A stretch of DNA of 64,000 bases from Cryptomeria japonica (Eukaryota; Streptophyta; Pinopsida; Cupressales; Cupressaceae): positions 106,460,296-106,524,295 of the forward strand of contig NC_081412.1 of assembly GCF_030272615.1 (NCBI RefSeq), written 5' to 3'. Positions 58,788-64,000 of this stretch are shown one piece after another. The position numbers were made by a program, and so were the translations under genes. Every line of letters begins with the position of its first letter. Positions within the stretch are counted from its first letter, which is position 1. The notes below the pieces were generated by a model. The model ran no database searches and was not told the origin of the DNA. It worked only from the letters and a program-made list of their open reading frames with translations.

Positions 58788-59879
58788 TGTAGGTCCCGAA
58801 GACAACTGAGAGGGGCGGGGGGGGTGGTGGGGGGTGAATCTGTTGTCTAATAAATTCAAACCAAAAACTTATTAACCAACTTAATGCTTAATACCGGTAA
58901 ATCAGTTAAGTATGCCGGTAAACAGTGTTTAACAGAAAATTGCTATACCGGTAAGAATTAATGTATGAAACATAAGCACAAAGTCATCCACAACACATGA
59001 CACCAATATTTGTACGTGGAAACCCTATAAGGGGAAAAACCACGGTGGGAAATCTTACCCACAATCAGATGATACTACTATAGATAGTAAGTGTACAAAA
59101 AGGGGTTTGCACATGCAGAAAGGCCAACAGCCTAGAGCTCACTGCTCAATCACAAATGGGAGTCACACTGACTACAGTTGGATGGTTAAATCCAATAAGA
59201 ATGTACTACACAAAATAGCATCTTCATATGTTGGATTCAGTACCGGTGTAATGTTGATATGCTTCTACAAAAACCTAACTTCACCTTCAAATGATGTCTT
59301 CATGTATTCCTCTGCTTAATCTCGCATATACCTTCACACAATTCTTTTTCGCATGCCACACTTGATCTTACAAATAAGATCTTACATTTATACCATACCC
59401 TAAAACCAATTTTAGTAGGTCGACTCTACAAGATATTACAATAAAAACATTTTACAAACAATTCAATATTCGATGCAATAACCAATTGAACATGTCGGCT
59501 TAATGCATTTACAACAATAATAAATCATCTCCATAGCGTGCCATGCTGATCTGGAAAAGATAAACCTGCCGGTGAAACCCTAGATAACCTGGACCTATTT
59601 GCCAGTAAAAGCAAATATGCAAATAAGAATATACTAATGATTATTACTTGAAAATAAAGTGTCCACATGATGTCTTCGACATTACCAAGTGTCTTCCATG
59701 TCATTGCAGGTACCGGTGAATATTATATCCTGTCGGTGAACATTATATCCTGCCGGTGAACCATATACCGGTAACTGTTGCACAGTTTACTATTTGCCGG
59801 TGAATGTTGCTGGATCTCCAAAGTAGGTGTATTTAGTAGGTGTTGACATCAATGATAAAACCATACCAAAATACCAACA
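58788..59879 (-). repeat. Copia-F 5' LTR
   Basis: Minus sense TGTTGGTATTTTGG (59879) to GGGACCTACA (58788), then the primer site. The TATA-like GGTATAAATG is at 59,394-59,385. A long G-rich run (plus strand) at 58,812-58,838 is longer than in the 3' LTR. Confidence 0.93.
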
Positions 59880-59884
59880 TTAAA

Positions 59885-60652
59885 CCTCTTACACAAACCA
59901 AATTTGATCACCTATGATTGACCAAATTCTCTACATATGATTACAACTTTATTCGCACATATATAATCCCATAACCTATGACCACATTAATCCCCATGAT
60001 CTACAAAGAGATCTGACATCATATTTATAACCCGAGACCTAAACAATTAGGTCGGCTACCTAAAAGATAATACAATAAATTCATAACTTAAACCTACAAT
60101 CTAATGATCAACCAAGTCGGCCTGAGACCGAAACAACATAATCCAATCAATAAACCCAACCGGTAACACATCGGGATCATCCACCAACCTATTACATAAA
60201 CCAGTCCATAACCTAGCTGAATAAGGTAGCATTAGGTCCGAACCTAAATCCAACACCACCGATCAACAAGATCACGAACAAGATAACCAACAACATCCCA
60301 AAAGCCATCTAGAAGCCGCACTAACACCAATTATCACGTGCATCAATAGGTCTTCAACAAAGATCTACTGGCAGAACCCTTACCAGTGACCAAAAGGCTT
60401 ACTAGAACAGATGATAGCTCCTAAGTCATCAAATATCGAACCAACTGATTGTGATACCCATCTGAATAGCATGAATGACATATCTAAACCAAATCCACAA
60501 GCCAAAGCATACTAGAGCATACCATATCAATATCATAAACCAACCGCTCTATTGGAACCTACTAGAAGCCAGTAAACAAGCAAAACAATCGGTGTTGCCA
60601 TCAATGACAAAACATAAATGCAACACATAATCAATTCCTCCAATTGCCAACA
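59885..60652 (-). repeat. Copia-E 5' LTR, outer part
   Basis: Matches the upper two-thirds of the LTR at 46,804-48,010 (CCTCTTACACAAACC through CAATTGCCAACA) and completes the LTR begun at 52,668-53,118. Confidence 0.9.
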
Positions 60653-60657
60653 ACTAT

Positions 60658-63513
60658 AACCCTATTGACAGATTTATTACATCTGCAAATGGGTCTCTGT
60701 TGGAAATCAACAAGGATAAAGTGCTAGAAGGTTTTGATATGAAAGATTGTAGGGAATATACCACAAGGATTGATCTAGCAAGTTTGAAGGAAAAATATGA
60801 GGCCACTAAGGGTTTATATAGAAGAAAATGGTTACCCAACCCTTACATAGGCCTAGATATAGAGGCTAGTTGCAACAAATTGGGAGAATGGAGAGGCCCC
60901 CTTACAAGGTGGATTTGTTATACAAATATTTTGAGATGACATATTATGCAGTGAGCCAAGTATTAGGGTATGAAGGAGGTCCACTTATTCCTGAGGAAAT
61001 AATGTTATTAACCTATTATGTTCAGAGTGAAACTAATTATAGAAAATATGATTACCCTTAGTTTGTTGTAGATACAATCCATAATGCATTGGTTAGAATT
61101 CAACAAAATGATGCCACAATAAATTTTAAAAGGTACTCTTTATTAATGCATACATTACTATATCATGGACAATAATTTAAGGTTTGGGGATCTGAGCTCC
61201 ATTTAAATTTTTTTGACTATATTGGTATTAAGAAACCGGTTCAATTTGGGATAGTGGCTCAGGCTCTTGTGTTTCAACAACATTTTGTCAAGAGAATATA
61301 TATTACTTATGGTGTAGAACTCCCAAGATTGACAAAACAAGTGATGAATTTCCTAAGGCCAAAAGGAAAGGAGCGGGAATTTAAGGCCAACATTGATCAC
61401 AATTGGGTAGATTATTATATGGCTGAGGAATACACATACATAAAAGTTTATGGATTTGGTGGCAAACCCCATATTTTATCTTTCATAGTGACAAACAGAT
61501 TGGCTACTTTAGAAATAGTTTGGCAAATGTTTGAGGCCTCTACCCCATTTAGGGAACAAGCGAAGGGGTCATTTATTCCTATATACTTGGAGATTGGTGA
61601 TTATATGATTAACATTGTTAAAGGTTATGAGCATGCATGCCATTGAGTTACTAAATTATCTTCATTTACGAGTTTGGCTAACAACAAGGCAATTTGGCCT
61701 AGACGGATATCATAATTCTACAAAGAAAATTGCTACATTGGGAGCATATGATCATGATTTTTTGTTGAACGAAGAATTGATGAGGAATTGCCAATCTTAT
61801 GAAGAGGTAAAAGTAAGGTCTGCCTATTTCAAGATTCAAAATATTGAGAGAAAAAAGAGGTTGGAAGACTCATCCTATCAAGATTTATTTTTAAATGAAG
61901 TTAATAGAGTTAAAAGGATAGAGTTGTTTATCCAAAATGTTGGCACTGTTCTAGCCAATTTATCTATTCTCGCTCCTCCATCCCCAAGTCCCTCTATGTT
62001 TGAAGTAGGAGGGATATTGGTGGATCCACCATTAGCTCAAATATCTCCGGCTCCATCCACCAGTGTTGCAGTGTCATAGGGAATTGGTGAGGAAATAGAA
62101 CAAGAAGAGGAAAAGGAGGTGGTACAAGAAGTGAGTTTGCAACCTCATATACCTCCCAATAATCAAAATGGTGATATCACAAAAATAACCGACTACATAG
62201 CTGAAGATGTGAGGAGGAAAGCCTTAGAAGCATTTGTGTCTGATGATGAATTTATTCATTCAAAAGGATTCAAGATGTATATTTATAAGAATAAGGGAAG
62301 AGAATTAATTGACAAACAAGTTGATATTCTCATTGAGCAACGAGAAGAGTACAACAAGAAATTAAATGAGGGTGTAAAGGAGCTAGAGAATATGACACCT
62401 AAAAAAGGAAGGGAATTGTTGAAGGTTGTGGGTTGCTTGATGATCCTAGGCTTGGATATTTAATCGTGTATTGTTTTTGATAACCTAATAAGAAGCGAAG
62501 GAATTGATTGTCGGCTCACAGATGAGGGATTAGATAAGTTATTCTTTGGATTAGACTTCGGGCCCTCATACAAGACTTTGTCGATGTCATGCTTGTATCC
62601 AGAAGGCAAGAGGTCGGCAACAATAACTAACCCACAACAAATCTTAGGGAATTTTGTGGTCGACAAGCTTAAAGACATCTCAACCACAGAGGTTGAGGAC
62701 TTAAATGTAAACAAAACCCTATTTAACAAAACAAAAGTAGAAGAACAAGAACAAATAATTGATCAGCTCAAGAAAGAGAATAGTAATTTGAGAGAAGCAT
62801 TAAGAGTGTCTTTAGGCAAAGGCCTCCTATTGGAGGCAAAGGCTAAAACTTCAAAGTTACAAGTTGATGTTATTTTTGAGAAAGGCAAAAGAGAAGTAGA
62901 GAGGCAATTAGCCAGAGCTTAACAAGAAAATGTATCTTTGAAAAAGGAGTAGCCAAATTTCAACAAGGTACCAAGAGACTGTCCGAATCATTGAGAGACC
63001 AAGAAAAATAGAGATTCATTTAAACTTGTAATAAAACATTTCTCTAGAAAGCATCAATTGCTTTATTTCTTACATAAGTTTTCAGAGAATGCTCATGAGG
63101 ACGAAGTGGAGAAGTTGTGGGCAGACATGATGAATGAATTGAAGATCACAATGTCTAAGGTGGATGCATTCTTGATTCAACATTGCACATTTCATGGACA
63201 AACAACAAGATCTCATGGATGGTTTAATATGTTGCAGAGTACTACACCTCCACCATTTGTTAAGGACAACGAGGAGGATATAACAAAACAAGAATGGAGG
63301 GTTGATATTGGAAAGGTTCATCTATATAACATAATTGACAAATTCATAGATGATGCAAATAAGTTAGTTGAGAACCTGCAAAAGCAATTGGATGGTCTAT
63401 ACGAGCTTGACTATAACATTAAAATTTTGAATAGACAAAATGTAGATGTAGTACGTCCAACCTATAATGCTCATCTTGATGCTTGCAATCATTTTTTGTT
63501 GAAAAAGAAGTGA
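60658..63513 (+). pseudogene. Gene X, main part (unrecognised long coding sequence)
   Basis: Three frame segments cover ~2.85 kb. The first (60,658-~60,890) has NPIDRFITSANGS and ASLKEKYEATKGLYRRKW. The second (~60,890-61,640) has KVDLLYKYFEMTYYAVSQVL, EEIMLLTYYVQSE, DYIGIKKPVQFG, NHWVDYY-like HNWVDYYMAEEYTYIKVYGF and FIPIYLEIGDYMI. The third (61,615-63,513) has LLNYLHLRVWLTTRQFGLDG and a Pro/Ser linker (LAPPSPSPS, near 61,975). It continues with acidic EEIEQEEEKEVVQE, the coiled-coil-like EEQEQIIDQLKKENSNLREA (~62,740) and a C-terminal helical region. Stops occur at 61,059, ~61,171, 62,077, 62,461, 62,919 and 62,950. No known domain, zinc finger, protease or transposase motif is seen. Total length with the 46,470 part is ~1,060 codons. 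It could be a decayed host gene or an extra ORF carried by a large retroelement. Confidence 0.55.
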
Positions 63514-64000
63514 AGAATAGAACAAGAGAATATTTTAGTGCCTGGGTCATTTTTGACCAAAGTGTTTTGTCTTATTTACATGTCATTTCCAACAGGACCC
63601 ATAAGTACCAGGTCATTGTCAGTTTTGATTTCTTCTCCAACTCAACATGGACATATTGGCACCCAAGGAATCATGTCAGGAGTAATCATTTGAATTTATT
63701 AGTTGAGTTCTTTTTGTCTCTCATGTATTTTGAGCAATATAATACTTTAGCATATTCTCTTGTAAATGAGTAAAAATGTGACATGTAACAAAGTAACTTG
63801 AAGCTTGTTTCTCCCTTGTGTTATAAAAGGGAATTCAAGGTACTTTGCAAGGGATTTGAGATCCCTTTTGGGTGGGAGGAGTAGAATAATTTTTAAGATA
63901 TTTTTGTGAAGAAATTATTATTACAGGGTTCTATGTTGTATGAACTGAATGGAGCACTTTAATGATATTAATGAAATAACTCAATCCAAATTTTCTCCTA
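63514..64000 (+). other. Downstream flank of gene X, with a TATA-like site
   Basis: No clear coding signal; the open frame at 63483-63773 is AT-rich and lacks motifs. TTATAAAAGGGAATTC at about 63,822-63,837 is a strong TATA-like element. With the following GGGATTTGAGATCCC inverted repeat and ATTAATGAAATAA near the end it looks like the U3/R part of an LTR. No partner copy was found in the window. Confidence 0.35.

Larger units (their letters stand above)
53119..59879 (-). mobile_element. Ty1/copia retrotransposon Copia-F (inner, youngest)
   Basis: 6,761 bp with two LTRs of 1,080 and 1,092 bp and a perfect TTAAA target duplication (53,114-53,118 and 59,880-59,884). It sits in the 5' LTR of Copia-E. 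Primer site GGCTATGATACCA (58,773-58,785 plus strand; minus TGGTATCATAGCC) and polypurine tract AAAGGGGGAGAT (54,199-54,212) are present. The LTRs look nearly identical by eye, apart from the G-run length. Confidence 0.95.
46804..60652 (-). mobile_element. Ty1/copia retrotransposon Copia-E (outer), containing nested Copia-F
   Basis: 3' LTR 46804-48010, gag-pol on the minus strand, and a 5' LTR split into 52668-53118 and 59885-60652 by Copia-F. The flanks are GCTAT (46,799-46,803) and ACTAT (60,653-60,657), a target duplication with one mismatch. Primer-site-like TGCTATCAGAGCATG (52,665-52,651) and polypurine AAAGGGGGAGAT (just above 48,010) are in place. Without Copia-F and the extra TTAAA the element is about 7.1 kb. 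Confidence 0.92.

Overview
This is plant nuclear DNA. It is AT-rich and mostly transposable elements in several stages of decay, with one recognisable host gene family. Spliced exons with GT/AG introns, LTR retrotransposons primed by initiator-Met tRNA, L1-type LINEs and a 10.3-kb last intron suggest a large plant genome. A gymnosperm (conifer) fits best, but that is inference; no species marker is visible.

Left arm (1-13.9 kb): a triple nest on the minus strand. A 5'-truncated LINE (LINE-A, to ~12,468) sits in the last intron of a TM9SF gene copy. A Ty1/copia element (Copia-A, right end 9,724) is inserted in the LINE, and a Ty3/gypsy element (left of 4,551) is inserted in the 3' LTR of Copia-A. 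The terminal exon of TM9SF copy A follows at 12,977-13,196.

Middle (14-26.7 kb): a copia tail and LTR, a gypsy RNase H scrap, an RNase H/unknown-domain coding relic, a plus-strand LINE (LINE-B, ~19.5-23.5 kb), and an ~860-bp polypyrimidine tract.

Host gene (26.8-40.0 kb): a complete TM9SF/EMP70-family gene (copy B), seven exons that join in frame to 592 codons plus a stop. Its last intron (29,522-39,812) holds a LINE scrap, a broken copia pol with a 175-bp triplication inside the reverse transcriptase, and several tandem repeats. About 1.4 kb around the last exon is shared with copy A, so the locus is a tandem gene duplication.

Right arm (40.8-64 kb): tandem repeats and a SINE-like unit, then a 2.4-kb solo LTR with a perfect AGTTT target duplication inside an RNase H relic. 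Next is an unrecognised plus-strand coding sequence ('gene X', 46,470-46,803 and 60,658-63,513). It is split by a copia element (Copia-E, 46,804-60,652), whose 5' LTR is itself split by a younger copia (Copia-F, 53,119-59,879, target duplication TTAAA). Removing the insertions makes the gene X reading frame continuous across the junction. Gene X is the best candidate for something undescribed.

Only TM9SF copy B looks like a working gene. Every retroelement reading frame seen carries stops or frameshifts; Copia-F is the least damaged.
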